A DNA stretch of 64,000 nt from Pseudomonas sp. DG56-2. GTDB lineage: Bacteria; Pseudomonadota; Gammaproteobacteria; Pseudomonadales; Pseudomonadaceae. Every line of letters starts with the position of its first letter. Positions within the stretch are counted from its first letter, which is position 1. The notes under the pieces are model-generated. The model had not been told where the DNA came from. It saw only the letters and a program-made list of their open reading frames with translations, and did no database searches. Location of the stretch: positions 2,744,501 through 2,808,500 of the forward strand of contig NZ_CP032311.1 in NCBI RefSeq assembly GCF_004803755.1, read 5' to 3'. Below are positions 51,568 through 60,061 of this stretch, piece after piece. The translations under genes were made by a program, and so were the position numbers.

Positions 51568-52824
51568 CTAAAAAAGCTCAACCGGCAAACTCAGAATCAA
51601 TCGATTCTCGGTAAAGTCATTCAGGCCAAAATCTCGCCCCACTTCGGCGTTGATCCAACGCAGGCTAAGCCCCTTGAGTTGACGGAACTGAAAGGTGTAC
51701 GTCAGCCCCACATCACGCTCCCACTCGCGGCCATTGGTTGTCTCGGCGCTGTTGATATGGTCGCCGTGGGTGTAGCGCATCAATAGCGTCAAGCCCGGTA
51801 TGCCCAACGCGGCAAAGTTATAGTCATAACGCAGTTGCCAGGAGCGTTCGTTGGCGTAAACAAAGGTGTTGGCGAACATGTCGTTAGCCAGGGTGCTGCC
51901 CAGCGAGCGGTCAATGGTGATCCAGCCGTCCTCACCGTACATGCGCTGCAGTCCAAGGTAAAAACGGTGCCCACCATGGGCGGCAGACAACAATAGTGAG
52001 GCGGCCTGGTTGTCCAGCTTTCCGGCCAGCGAGCGACCTGTGTCGCGAGTATCGAATGCGCCCAGCACGCCGCCCACTGTCCAGGCGCCAAGCGGCTGGT
52101 AGTGAGCGAGGCTGTAATAGTTCTGACGGTAGACGTTCTCAAGCTCCGCCGTCCACAGTCCCAGCGCCGAATCCTTGCCAAGGCTGTATTCACCCCCTGC
52201 GTAGGTGAATCGGTCAGAGGTCGCGCTGGCAACGCTGCGGCCGCTGACCGACGGGTACAGGTCTTCGCTGTCTGCGGCACTGCGCGGGCTGAAGCTGTGG
52301 ATGTGGCCAGCATGCAGGGTCAGGTGAGCAAACTCTTTGGAGCTCAACATAACGCCTTGAAAGGTCTGCGGCAGCAAACGGCCGTCGTTGAAACGCAGGA
52401 TGGGTACCTCGGGTAATAGCTCCCCCAGACGCAGTTCGGTATGCGACAGGCGCAGCTTGGCGGTCAGGCCCAACCTTCCATAACTACCCGGCGCGCGGCC
52501 ATCGTCATGGTCGTAGGGCAGCAGTTCGGTTGCGGTGCGGTCTGGACTGCTGTCCAGCTTCATGCCCACAAGACCCAGCACGTCCAGGCCCAGGCCCACA
52601 GGGCCCGGGGTGTAGCCGGAGGTGCCTTTGACGATAAAGCCCTGGGCCCATTCCCGGCGCTGGCTTTGCACCGCACCACTGTCACTGTAGTCGCGGTCGA
52701 AGTAATAGTTGCGCAGCAATACCGTGGCCTTGCTGTCATCAATCAAGCCAGCATCAACCACAGCGGACCAGGCAGACGTGCACAGCAGTGCCGCCCGGGT
52801 AATCGGGTTGTTCAAAGCAAACAT
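51568..52824 (-). CDS. OprD-family outer-membrane porin
   Basis: A 418-residue OprD-type porin for small solutes. After a short signal sequence (ending near residue 24) the first strand begins SKATVLLRNYYFDRDY, an OprD signature, followed by WAQGFIVKGTSGYTPG and GLGLDVLGLVGMKLD. The C-terminal SLPVELF ends in phenylalanine. AAGGAA precedes the ATG at 52824; the long open frame upstream is non-coding. It is last in an operon of permease, amidohydrolase and TauE-like genes, and should admit their substrate. The stop abuts a truncated DUF1993 gene. Confidence 0.9.
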   Translation of the reverse strand: MFALNNPITRAALLCTSAWSAVVDAGLIDDSKATVLLRNYYFDRDYSDSGAVQSQRREWAQGFIVKGTSGYTPGPVGLGLDVLGLVGMKLDSSPDRTATELLPYDHDDGRAPGSYGRLGLTAKLRLSHTELRLGELLPEVPILRFNDGRLLPQTFQGVMLSSKEFAHLTLHAGHIHSFSPRSAADSEDLYPSVSGRSVASATSDRFTYAGGEYSLGKDSALGLWTAELENVYRQNYYSLAHYQPLGAWTVGGVLGAFDTRDTGRSLAGKLDNQAASLLLSAAHGGHRFYLGLQRMYGEDGWITIDRSLGSTLANDMFANTFVYANERSWQLRYDYNFAALGIPGLTLLMRYTHGDHINSAETTNGREWERDVGLTYTFQFRQLKGLSLRWINAEVGRDFGLNDFTENRLILSLPVELF

Positions 52825-52871
52825 GGCGAATTCCTTTTTTGTACTTGTTGTGGAATGCGATGGGGTGTTGC

Positions 52872-53609
52872 TTATTGCACCAGCAGAAGCGCCCCGGAGA
52901 CGAAGGCGAAAATGAGCACGAAGCGGCGCAGCCTCGTCTCGTTGATCAGATGGCGAGCCCAGTGGCTGGCAACCACACCCAGCGCCAGAGGCACACACAA
53001 GGCCAACACGGGTGAGACCTGCTCGGTGTTCAAATGCCCGCCCATGGCCAATACCACCAGTGAGATCACCTCGCCCACTAAAAAACACAGGGCCACAGAA
53101 CCTCGCAGCGTGGCGACTGGCGAGTGCTGGTACACCAGAGCGAGCGGCGGGCCGCCTACCCCGGTAGCTGTTTCAGTGATGCCGGTGATCACCCCGGTCG
53201 AGATCAACGCCCGGCGCCCGGGGATGAAAGACGGCGCCATCCAGGTGGCCAGGCAGGCGGCGATTGTCGACAGCCCGATAAGCAGGTTGAGCTGTGAAAT
53301 CGGCAGTATCAACAGAATCCAGACACCGCCAAAAGTGCCGGCGAAACGCCCCAGGGTGATCCACGAGCTGCCTCTGAAATCGATAGCGCTACGCTCGCGC
53401 CAGGCAACCGCGGCGTTGAGCGGCAGCATCAAGATCAACAAGCTGACGGGCAAGGACTCCGGCGCCAGCAATCCCATTACCGGCGCCACGATCAGTGCGA
53501 AGCCCATGCCCGTCGTACCCTGGATAAGCGCACCGCAGGCCACGGCTACGGCAATGATATACAGCGGGTCGAATGGTAGATTCATCGTTATCGGGTTCCA
53601 GATCGTCAT
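52872..53609 (-). CDS. TauE/SafE-family membrane exporter
   Basis: A 245-residue inner-membrane protein of the TauE/SafE (sulfite exporter-like) family with about eight hydrophobic segments; GALIQGTTGMGFALIVAPVM near residue 22 and TGITETATGVGGPPLALVYQ near residue 140 are the two repeated signatures. Members export sulfite, sulfoacetate or other organic anions. Its ATG at 53609 overlaps the amidohydrolase stop (ATGA), so translation is coupled; a second ATG eight codons later is also possible. It may expel an anionic product of that enzyme. Confidence 0.85.
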   Translation of the reverse strand: MTIWNPITMNLPFDPLYIIAVAVACGALIQGTTGMGFALIVAPVMGLLAPESLPVSLLILMLPLNAAVAWRERSAIDFRGSSWITLGRFAGTFGGVWILLILPISQLNLLIGLSTIAACLATWMAPSFIPGRRALISTGVITGITETATGVGGPPLALVYQHSPVATLRGSVALCFLVGEVISLVVLAMGGHLNTEQVSPVLALCVPLALGVVASHWARHLINETRLRRFVLIFAFVSGALLLVQ

Positions 53610-55003
53610 GCCACAATCGGCAAAGGGTGCACTTTATGGATGGGAGCCTGGTCGACGACGCTACGCGCCAAGGCATCGACCCGGCGCATCAGGTCACGTG
53701 CATCCCAGTCGGTGGGCCAGCCTTGCCAAAGGCGGACCTTACCCTGCACCACCACAGCCTGGATCTGATCGCGGTTGGCGAGCCTGACCAAGTCCCAGGG
53801 CAGGTTCCACGATGGCAGCAACTCGGGTACCGCCAGGTCCACCAGGAGAAAATCTGCGGCTTTTCCCACCGCGACGCGCCCGGTCACCTTGCTCAGCCCC
53901 ACCACGTCAGCGGCGTTCTGGGTGCCCATGTCCAGCCATAGCTGGCCACCGCCGCATACCGAATCACCTACCGGCAAACCATGGGCAAAGCGTTGCGCGG
54001 CTTCGGCATAATCGAGCAGGCGAAAGCCGTCGCCGCGTGTGCCGTCGGTGCCCAGTCCAAGCGCAATTCCCAGGCAGTGCATCAAGTGCGCCTGGGCAAC
54101 GGCATTGCCTTTCCAGGCGCTCGCTACCGGGTTGTAACTTACGGCCGCGCCGCTATCACGCAGCAGACAGAGTTCGTTCGAGGTCAGCAGGGTTGCGTGG
54201 GCCAGCAGCGATCCGGGCCCCAGCGCGCCCGCCCGGTGCAGTTGCTCAAGTGGTCTTACCCCATATCGTTCAAGGGAACGCTCGACCGCGACCAGGTGTT
54301 CGTTGACATGGCTCTGGAACACCCTGCCCGCCTCATGGCACAAGCGGTATGCAGCGCCCAGGGTGCGGTCGGTAGCAATCTCGGGAATCGGGATCGCCAG
54401 CGACGGGATGATCAACGGGTCGTTGTCCCACGCTGCCAGGTGCTGCTCAGCCCTCGACAACACCTGGCGAGCGTCGAGGACGCGCTCGCCTTCCAGGTCG
54501 TTGCAGGTCTTGGCCAGCACGCAGCGTATGCCCACCTCGTGAACCGCCTGGGCAATGGCCTCCACGCCTTCCTTGGAGCGGGTGCCGGCATCGCACACGG
54601 TGGTGAAGCCGCCACGCAGCGATTCGAAGGCGGCCAGTTTACTGGTCAGGTAAAGCAGGTTGGTGTCCAACGAACCTTCGAGGGGAATCCATACACGACG
54701 GAAAATCTCAGACGGCTCGCCGAATACCAGACCTTTGCCAAAACTCTGGCTCAGGTGGTGATGGGTATCGATGAAGCCTGGCATCAACAGCTGATGTTCG
54801 AGCCGCAGCACGCCATGGTCGGGATAGCGCCCTTGCAGTAACGCCAGCGGTCCGACATCGACAAAGTGGCCATCGACAATGCGTACTGCATGATCACGAC
54901 GTGGTCCTTCCGGCAACAGTAGCCAGTCGGGGGCCAGCAGTTGAGCGGGCGCAGTAAGGTGTTCCGGCGAAACCGCCAGGTGATTGCTAACAGTGCAGTT
55001 CAT
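53606..55003 (-). CDS. Amidohydrolase, TRZ/ATZ-guanine deaminase-like
   Basis: A 465-residue metal-dependent hydrolase of the amidohydrolase superfamily, closest by eye to the TRZ/ATZ and 8-oxoguanine deaminase group. Metal ligands are the H-x-H of GFIDTHHHLSQSFGKG near residue 80, the histidines of QSHVNEHLVAVERS near 230, and the aspartate in LGTDGTRGDGFRLL near 320. It would deaminate or dechlorinate an N-heterocycle in the cytoplasm. A nucleobase permease gene lies 21 bp upstream and a TauE-like gene overlaps its end, so the operon is one for uptake and hydrolysis of a purine-like or triazine-like compound. Confidence 0.87.
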   Translation of the reverse strand: MNCTVSNHLAVSPEHLTAPAQLLAPDWLLLPEGPRRDHAVRIVDGHFVDVGPLALLQGRYPDHGVLRLEHQLLMPGFIDTHHHLSQSFGKGLVFGEPSEIFRRVWIPLEGSLDTNLLYLTSKLAAFESLRGGFTTVCDAGTRSKEGVEAIAQAVHEVGIRCVLAKTCNDLEGERVLDARQVLSRAEQHLAAWDNDPLIIPSLAIPIPEIATDRTLGAAYRLCHEAGRVFQSHVNEHLVAVERSLERYGVRPLEQLHRAGALGPGSLLAHATLLTSNELCLLRDSGAAVSYNPVASAWKGNAVAQAHLMHCLGIALGLGTDGTRGDGFRLLDYAEAAQRFAHGLPVGDSVCGGGQLWLDMGTQNAADVVGLSKVTGRVAVGKAADFLLVDLAVPELLPSWNLPWDLVRLANRDQIQAVVVQGKVRLWQGWPTDWDARDLMRRVDALARSVVDQAPIHKVHPLPIVA

Positions 55004-55024
55004 AGAAAAAGCCTTAGTGTGCGG

Positions 55025-56374
55025 TCAGGAATTGATCAGCTTGGTCTTGCCATCAACGGCGCTGTGATGCTGGCCAAGACAATGGAAAAGAAAGTTCATG
55101 ACGGCCGCGGTCAGCGCGCCCATGGCCACGCCATTGCCGAGCAACCCGGCGACGCCGCTGGGAAACTGGCTGTAAACGCCAGGCACGAGAATCGGCAGCA
55201 ACCCGACGGCCATGGCGATGGACACCACATACATGTTGCCGTGGTTGCGCAGGTCTACTTTGCGCAGCATGTCGATGCCCATGGTGCCGACGATCGCAAA
55301 CACAATCAGGCTGGTACCGCCGACCACGGCTTCAGGTACGCCTTCGATCAACCGTGCCAGCGGTGCGAGCAACGCGAAGACCAGCAGCAATACGCCGGAA
55401 ACAGCCGTCACATAGCGTGAGCGCACATGGGTGGCGCGGATCACGCCGATGTTTTCGCCGCTGGTGATGATCAGTGACGTACCCATGAAACCGCCGAGTA
55501 TCGAGGTCACAGCGTCGCCGCGAATGGTCCGTACCACGTCTTTATGCACGTCGAGGGGTTTGTCGACTGCTTCGCTGATGGCCACGGTCTGGCCGGTGGC
55601 CTCAACCATCGACACCAGACAAAACAGCATCAGTGGAATCGAGGCGAAGACATCGAAGTGCGGCACGCCAAAGGGCATGAAGGTCGGCAGGCTCAGCAAC
55701 GGATAGACACTCAGGCCGGTGCTGTCGAATGCGCCGATGGCGACCGCAAGCAAACTGCCACCGAGCAAGCCCAGCAGAATCGACAGCTGGCCCAGCGTGC
55801 CGCGCATCAGCCGCGCACAGAGGACGGTAATGGCGATGGTGGCAAAGGCCAAAAGCAGTTGCTGGGGTGCAGCAAAGTGTACGCTGCCAGGCGCACCGAC
55901 AATCAACTGGCCCGACAGCTTGACCAGGTTAACGGCGACCAGCAGCAACATGGTGCCCACCACCACCGAAGGAAAAAACCGCAGCAGGCGACGGAACACT
56001 GGCAGCACCAGAAAATAGAAAACCCCGGTGAGGATCACCGCGCCCGATGCCGTAGCTACCCCGTTTTGCTGGGCGATCAGAATGAACAGCATGATCGGTG
56101 CGCCACCGGGCAGCATGATGAATGGCAAGCGCGCGCCACAGCCGCGCAACCCCAGTGACTGCAACAGCGTACCCAACCCGCAGACCAGAAAGGTGGCGCT
56201 GAGCAGTTGCAACGTCAGCTCACTGGAAAAGCCCAGCGCCGTGGCCATCAGGAACACCGACGCAATCGGCGATGCCGCCATCACCAGCACATGCTGGGCT
56301 CCAAACATCAGTAACTGGCGCCACGGCAGGCGCTCATCAACAGGGCAAACAAGCTTCTTTTCGATATCCGGCAT
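55025..56374 (-). CDS. Nucleobase:cation symporter-2 (xanthine/uracil permease family)
   Basis: A 449-residue inner-membrane permease of the NCS2 family with about 12-14 segments. Typical features are LLMFGAQHVLVMAASPIAS (the Q-H motif of helix 1), RLPFIMLPGGAPIML, SMVEATGQTVAISEAVDKPL near residue 265, and GGFMGTSLIITSGENIGVIR around 305. These enzymes import xanthine, uric acid, uracil and relatives with protons. First gene of the operon with an amidohydrolase, it probably brings in that enzyme's substrate. Two matching dyads, probably LacI operators, lie 98-135 bases upstream. Confidence 0.9.
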   Translation of the reverse strand: MPDIEKKLVCPVDERLPWRQLLMFGAQHVLVMAASPIASVFLMATALGFSSELTLQLLSATFLVCGLGTLLQSLGLRGCGARLPFIMLPGGAPIMLFILIAQQNGVATASGAVILTGVFYFLVLPVFRRLLRFFPSVVVGTMLLLVAVNLVKLSGQLIVGAPGSVHFAAPQQLLLAFATIAITVLCARLMRGTLGQLSILLGLLGGSLLAVAIGAFDSTGLSVYPLLSLPTFMPFGVPHFDVFASIPLMLFCLVSMVEATGQTVAISEAVDKPLDVHKDVVRTIRGDAVTSILGGFMGTSLIITSGENIGVIRATHVRSRYVTAVSGVLLLVFALLAPLARLIEGVPEAVVGGTSLIVFAIVGTMGIDMLRKVDLRNHGNMYVVSIAMAVGLLPILVPGVYSQFPSGVAGLLGNGVAMGALTAAVMNFLFHCLGQHHSAVDGKTKLINS

Positions 56375-56471
56375 ATCCCACCTCGACCTGGACCGTCGGC
56401 GACAGCCCATTGAATTATTGTTATTTGGATCTGGACGAGCCTCGGTTGGGAAAATGCTGCCATCTTCCCTA

Positions 56472-56509
56472 CCAAATCGATTTGACGACTTACCCAAATC
56501 GATTTGGGT
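56472..56509. promoter_or_regulatory. Twin LacI-type operators
   Basis: CAAATCGATTTG at 56473-56484 and ACCCAAATCGATTTGGGT at 56492-56509 share the same core palindrome, with centres 22 bases apart, about two helical turns. They lie between the divergent permease and LacI genes, so cooperative repression of the permease operon, and self-control, is likely. Confidence 0.78.
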
Positions 56510-56627
56510 GGAATGTATTCCTGTTCCAATCGACTGTCAACGCATCCATTGCCGCAAGTGTGTCTGAGTAGCTGATAGCCTTCAGTCAGCGTATAACTGC
56601 CGCCATTGTTTAAAGAGCCAACCGTCT

Positions 56628-57650
56628 ATGCCTAACAGCACTTCTCGCCGCCTGACTATTGCCGATGTTGCCAACGCCGCCGGGGTCTCGCGCACCACCG
56701 TGTCCCACGCGCTCAATGATCGTGGGCAAGTCGATCCGGTCACTCGGGCACTGGTGAAGGAAGTTGCTGAGCGCCTGGGCTACAGCCCCAACCTGCGCGC
56801 CCAGCGCCTGCGCACGGGGCGCGCCAACGCTATTGCCCTACTCTCCTCCATGCCGTTTGCCGTGGCAGGTGGTTCGTCGCGTCTGGGCTTTCTGATGGAA
56901 ATTGCCGCCACCGCAACCGAAGCCGCGCTACGCCGGGGCGTGGCCCTGGTGCTGGTGCCGCCCATGGATGAGGCCAGGGAGCTGCTGGATACGTTGGATA
57001 TCGACGGCGCGGTGATCATCGAGCCAGTCGCCAACGATCCCAATGTTGCGCGCCTGCGCAAACGCGGCGTGAAGCTGGTGTCTATCGGTCGCCAACCCGA
57101 GGCCCAGGCCTTGCCGTACATCGACATGCATGGCGAGGCAATCGGCAACCTGCTACTCGAGCACCTGCAGCAACAAGGCGCGCAGCGTATCGGACTGGTG
57201 ATTGGCGTGCAGTCGCGGCATTCCTACCTGGACATGGAACAGGCTTACCGGGCCTATTGCGCGGCCAACAATCAGCAGCCCGCAATTGTTCGGGCCGACG
57301 AAGGGGGTGGCGAAGCTGCCGGAGCGGCTGCGTGTATGGAGTTGTTACACGCGCACCCAGGTATCGACGGCCTGTGTGTGCCGGTCGACGCCTTTGCCAC
57401 CGGCGCCGTGCGCGCGTTGCGGGACAAAGGGCTGAAAATTCCCCAGGACCTGAAAGTGGTGACGCGCTACGACGGCTTGCGTGCACGCGAATGCAACCCA
57501 CCGCTGACCGCGCTGAACATGCACCTGGAAGACGTTGCATCCCTGGCTATCGAACTGCTCTTCGAGCAAATCAATGATACCGGCACGCGCCAGCGCATCG
57601 ACGCGCCGCTGGCGACCCTGATCCCACGCGAATCGACCCGAACGACGTAA
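56628..57650 (+). CDS. LacI-family transcriptional regulator
   Basis: A 340-residue LacI-type repressor. The helix-turn-helix reads LTIADVANAAGVSRTTVSHA, with hinge region GYSPNLRAQRLRTGR near residue 50-65. The periplasmic-binding-like effector domain has FLMEIAATATEAALRRGVAL and ends at QRIDAPLATLIPRES. It is divergent from the permease/amidohydrolase operon; the twin palindromes at 56472-56509 are its likely operators, and the inducer is probably the transported N-heterocycle. Confidence 0.9.
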   Translation: MPNSTSRRLTIADVANAAGVSRTTVSHALNDRGQVDPVTRALVKEVAERLGYSPNLRAQRLRTGRANAIALLSSMPFAVAGGSSRLGFLMEIAATATEAALRRGVALVLVPPMDEARELLDTLDIDGAVIIEPVANDPNVARLRKRGVKLVSIGRQPEAQALPYIDMHGEAIGNLLLEHLQQQGAQRIGLVIGVQSRHSYLDMEQAYRAYCAANNQQPAIVRADEGGGEAAGAAACMELLHAHPGIDGLCVPVDAFATGAVRALRDKGLKIPQDLKVVTRYDGLRARECNPPLTALNMHLEDVASLAIELLFEQINDTGTRQRIDAPLATLIPRESTRTT

Positions 57651-57725
57651 CCGCTAGCAGCGGGCGCACAGAGGAAAAAATTCCTGATGAAGAATGCTAT
57701 TCACAAACTCGCAAAAAAACACCGC

Positions 57726-58649
57726 TCATAGCATGTGCCCCGCCCAGATCTTGCGTTCAACCAGATCGGAGGCGGTGGCAATAAAGGCTTCGCCTACGTA
57801 CTTGGCCGCTGGACTCACCCGTCGATCTGCCGGAAACACTAGCACCAGCTTGCGCGTCGGCACCGGATCGACCAGCGGCGCGGCGCACAGGCTGCCGTTT
57901 TGCAGTTGCGCCCAGATTGAGGCCAGCGGCAAAACAGTCAGACCGAAACCGCTGCGTACCAGATCGATCATGGCCCCGAAAGAATCAGCCTCGACCTGTG
58001 TCCTCAAGCTGATGCCAACCTCTTGCGCGCAATTGTTGAGGATCAGCCTCAGGCCGTGACGGGCACTGGGCAACACCAGTTCCTGCTCGCCCAGGCTGCT
58101 GAAGGCTACAGGGGTATCCAGTTGCAAACCCGCACTCGGCGGCCCGACCAAGAGCAAGCGCTCCATCATCACCGGCACAATGCGCAAGGTGTGCAGCGGT
58201 GGCGGGTCATAGGAGATCGCCAGTTCCAGCTCGCCTCGCTGCAGCCAGTCAAGCAGGTAGCCACTGAACGCCGAGGAAAACCGAATCGATAGTTCCGGGT
58301 GTGCCTCACGGATCTTGCGCACCAGCGGCACCGTGACGATTTCTGCAATGGTCGGTGTGGTACCGATGATCACCGAGCCACGAAACGCTGCGCGACCACC
58401 GCCAACAGAACTTCGGATCGACTCCATCTCTTCCATGATCCGCGTGGCGTGCGCCAATACCTCGCGGCCGGCGTCGGTGATGTCCATTCCACGCCCATGG
58501 CGCTCGAACAGGTAGATGCCCAGCTCTTTCTCCAGCTGACGAATCTGTCGACTGAGCGCAGGCTGGGCAATGTGCAAGCGGTCGGAGGCCTTGCTGAGAC
58601 TGCCGAGCTCGGCGACATGAATCAGGGTCTTGAGTTGAACAACGTCCAT
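57726..58649 (-). CDS. LysR regulator of itaconate cluster (ItcR-like)
   Basis: A 307-residue LysR regulator with winged helix MDVVQLKTLIHVAELGSLSK, HIAQPALSRQIRQLEKELGI and MDITDAGREVLAHATRIME. It is divergent from an acyl-CoA dehydrogenase gene that heads an itaconate-type cluster. In P. aeruginosa a LysR gene (PA0877) holds the same place next to the itaconate genes. A palindrome, TATGCC-N5-GGCATA, lies in between. The ATG at 58649 is chosen over one 12 codons upstream because LysR proteins begin at this point. Confidence 0.85.
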   Translation of the reverse strand: MDVVQLKTLIHVAELGSLSKASDRLHIAQPALSRQIRQLEKELGIYLFERHGRGMDITDAGREVLAHATRIMEEMESIRSSVGGGRAAFRGSVIIGTTPTIAEIVTVPLVRKIREAHPELSIRFSSAFSGYLLDWLQRGELELAISYDPPPLHTLRIVPVMMERLLLVGPPSAGLQLDTPVAFSSLGEQELVLPSARHGLRLILNNCAQEVGISLRTQVEADSFGAMIDLVRSGFGLTVLPLASIWAQLQNGSLCAAPLVDPVPTRKLVLVFPADRRVSPAAKYVGEAFIATASDLVERKIWAGHML

Positions 58650-58743
58650 TCTTTTTCCCGTCGGATTGCTTGGGGCGGCGCGCACAGCCTATCGCCAATG
58701 CTCGAACGTTATCCAGGCTTTCCTTAAAGCTGGGCGGAGAAGC

Positions 58744-58760
58744 TATGCCGAATGGGCATA
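58744..58760. promoter_or_regulatory. Candidate LysR-binding dyad upstream of acyl-CoA dehydrogenase gene
   Basis: TATGCC-GAATG-GGCATA is a perfect dyad in the 209-bp gap between the divergent LysR and acyl-CoA dehydrogenase genes. Position suits an activator site; no consensus comparison was possible. Confidence 0.4.
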
Positions 58761-58858
58761 TCTCAAAGAAAAAAATGGTAATCGTCGCGCTCCTTGCAGC
58801 CATCCAGAATGGGCAGACACACCCGCTCCATTCTGTGGGTTCTTCAAGGACAACAATA

Positions 58859-60022
58859 ATGACAACACGCGATAACGAAGCACTCAATGTCATCCGTGAA
58901 GGCGTGCGCGCCTTGTGCGAGCAGTTCGATGCCACTTACTGGCGCAAAATCGACGAAGAGAAAGGCTTTCCCGAAGCCTTTGTCAGTGCCATGACCGCTG
59001 CAGGCTGGCTGTCGGCAATGATCCCGGAGCAATATGGTGGCTCTGGCCTGGGCCTTGCCGAGGCCTCGGTGATTCTTGAAGAGGTCAACCGCTGCGGTGG
59101 CAATTCGGGCACCATCCACGGGCAGATGTACAACATGTTCACCTTGCTGCGTAACGGTAGCGAAGCGCAGAAAAGCTACTATCTGCCGAAACTTGCCAGC
59201 GGCGAGTTGCGCCTGCAATCGATGGGGGTCACCGAGCCCACCACCGGCACCGACACCACCAAGATCAAGACCACCGCGGTGCGTAAGGGCGACCGCTATG
59301 TGATCAATGGCCAGAAGGTCTGGATCTCCCGCGTTCAGCACTCCGACCTGATGATTCTTCTGGCCCGCACTACCCCGCTGGCTGAGGTAAAGAAAAAATC
59401 CGAGGGCATGTCGATATTCCTCGTCGACTTGCGCGAAGCCATCGGCAACGGCCTGACCGTGCAGCCGATTGCCAACATGGTCAATCATGAAACCAACGAG
59501 CTGTTCTTCGACAACCTGGAAATTCCTGCCGACAGCTTGATCGGTGAAGAAGGCAAAGGCTTTCGCTACATCCTCGACGGCCTCAATGCCGAACGCACCC
59601 TGATTGCCGCCGAGTGCATCGGCGATGGCCGTTGGTTCATTGAAAAGTCCTCGCAGTATGCCCGCGATCGCGTGGTGTTCGGCCGACCTATCGGCCAGAA
59701 CCAGGGCGTGCAGTTCCCGATTGCCGAAGCCCACATCGAAATCGAAGCCGCTGACTTGATGCGCTGGCAGGCTTGCGAAGCGTACGACAGCGGCAAGAAC
59801 GCAGGCGCCAGCGCCAATATGGCCAAGTATCTGGCGGCCAAGGCGTCATGGGAAGCCGCTAATGCCTGCCTGCAGACTCACGGTGGCTTTGGCTTTGCCA
59901 CGGAGTACGACGTGGAGCGCAAGTTCCGCGAAACGCGTCTGTATCAGGTCGCCCCTATCTCCACCAACCTGATTCTGTCCTACGTCGCCGAGCATCTGCT
60001 GGAGCTGCCACGTTCGTTCTGA
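58859..60022 (+). CDS. Acyl-CoA dehydrogenase of itaconate cluster
   Basis: A 387-residue FAD-dependent acyl-CoA dehydrogenase. Family stretches include PEQYGGSGLGLAEASVILEE, the FAD-binding MGVTEPTTGTDTTKIKTTA, WISRVQHSDLMILLART, and the C-terminal CLQTHGGFGFATEYDVERK. A homologue (PA0879) is part of the P. aeruginosa itaconate locus. Substrates could be methylsuccinyl-CoA or a related C5 acyl-CoA. The ATG at 58859 follows AAGGA; an open frame from 58670 overlaps the regulatory gap and is not used. CoA transferase starts 39 bp after its stop. Confidence 0.9.
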   Translation: MTTRDNEALNVIREGVRALCEQFDATYWRKIDEEKGFPEAFVSAMTAAGWLSAMIPEQYGGSGLGLAEASVILEEVNRCGGNSGTIHGQMYNMFTLLRNGSEAQKSYYLPKLASGELRLQSMGVTEPTTGTDTTKIKTTAVRKGDRYVINGQKVWISRVQHSDLMILLARTTPLAEVKKKSEGMSIFLVDLREAIGNGLTVQPIANMVNHETNELFFDNLEIPADSLIGEEGKGFRYILDGLNAERTLIAAECIGDGRWFIEKSSQYARDRVVFGRPIGQNQGVQFPIAEAHIEIEAADLMRWQACEAYDSGKNAGASANMAKYLAAKASWEAANACLQTHGGFGFATEYDVERKFRETRLYQVAPISTNLILSYVAEHLLELPRSF

Positions 60023-60061
60023 TGCCCGTATGCCTGCCTTGATGACAACAGAGAGAACAAC

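Noticed and set aside
52441..53787. 448-codon plus-strand frame across the porin, TauE-like and amidohydrolase genes.
   Set aside because: Overlaps three real minus-strand genes, has no recognisable domain, and exists because of third-position bias.
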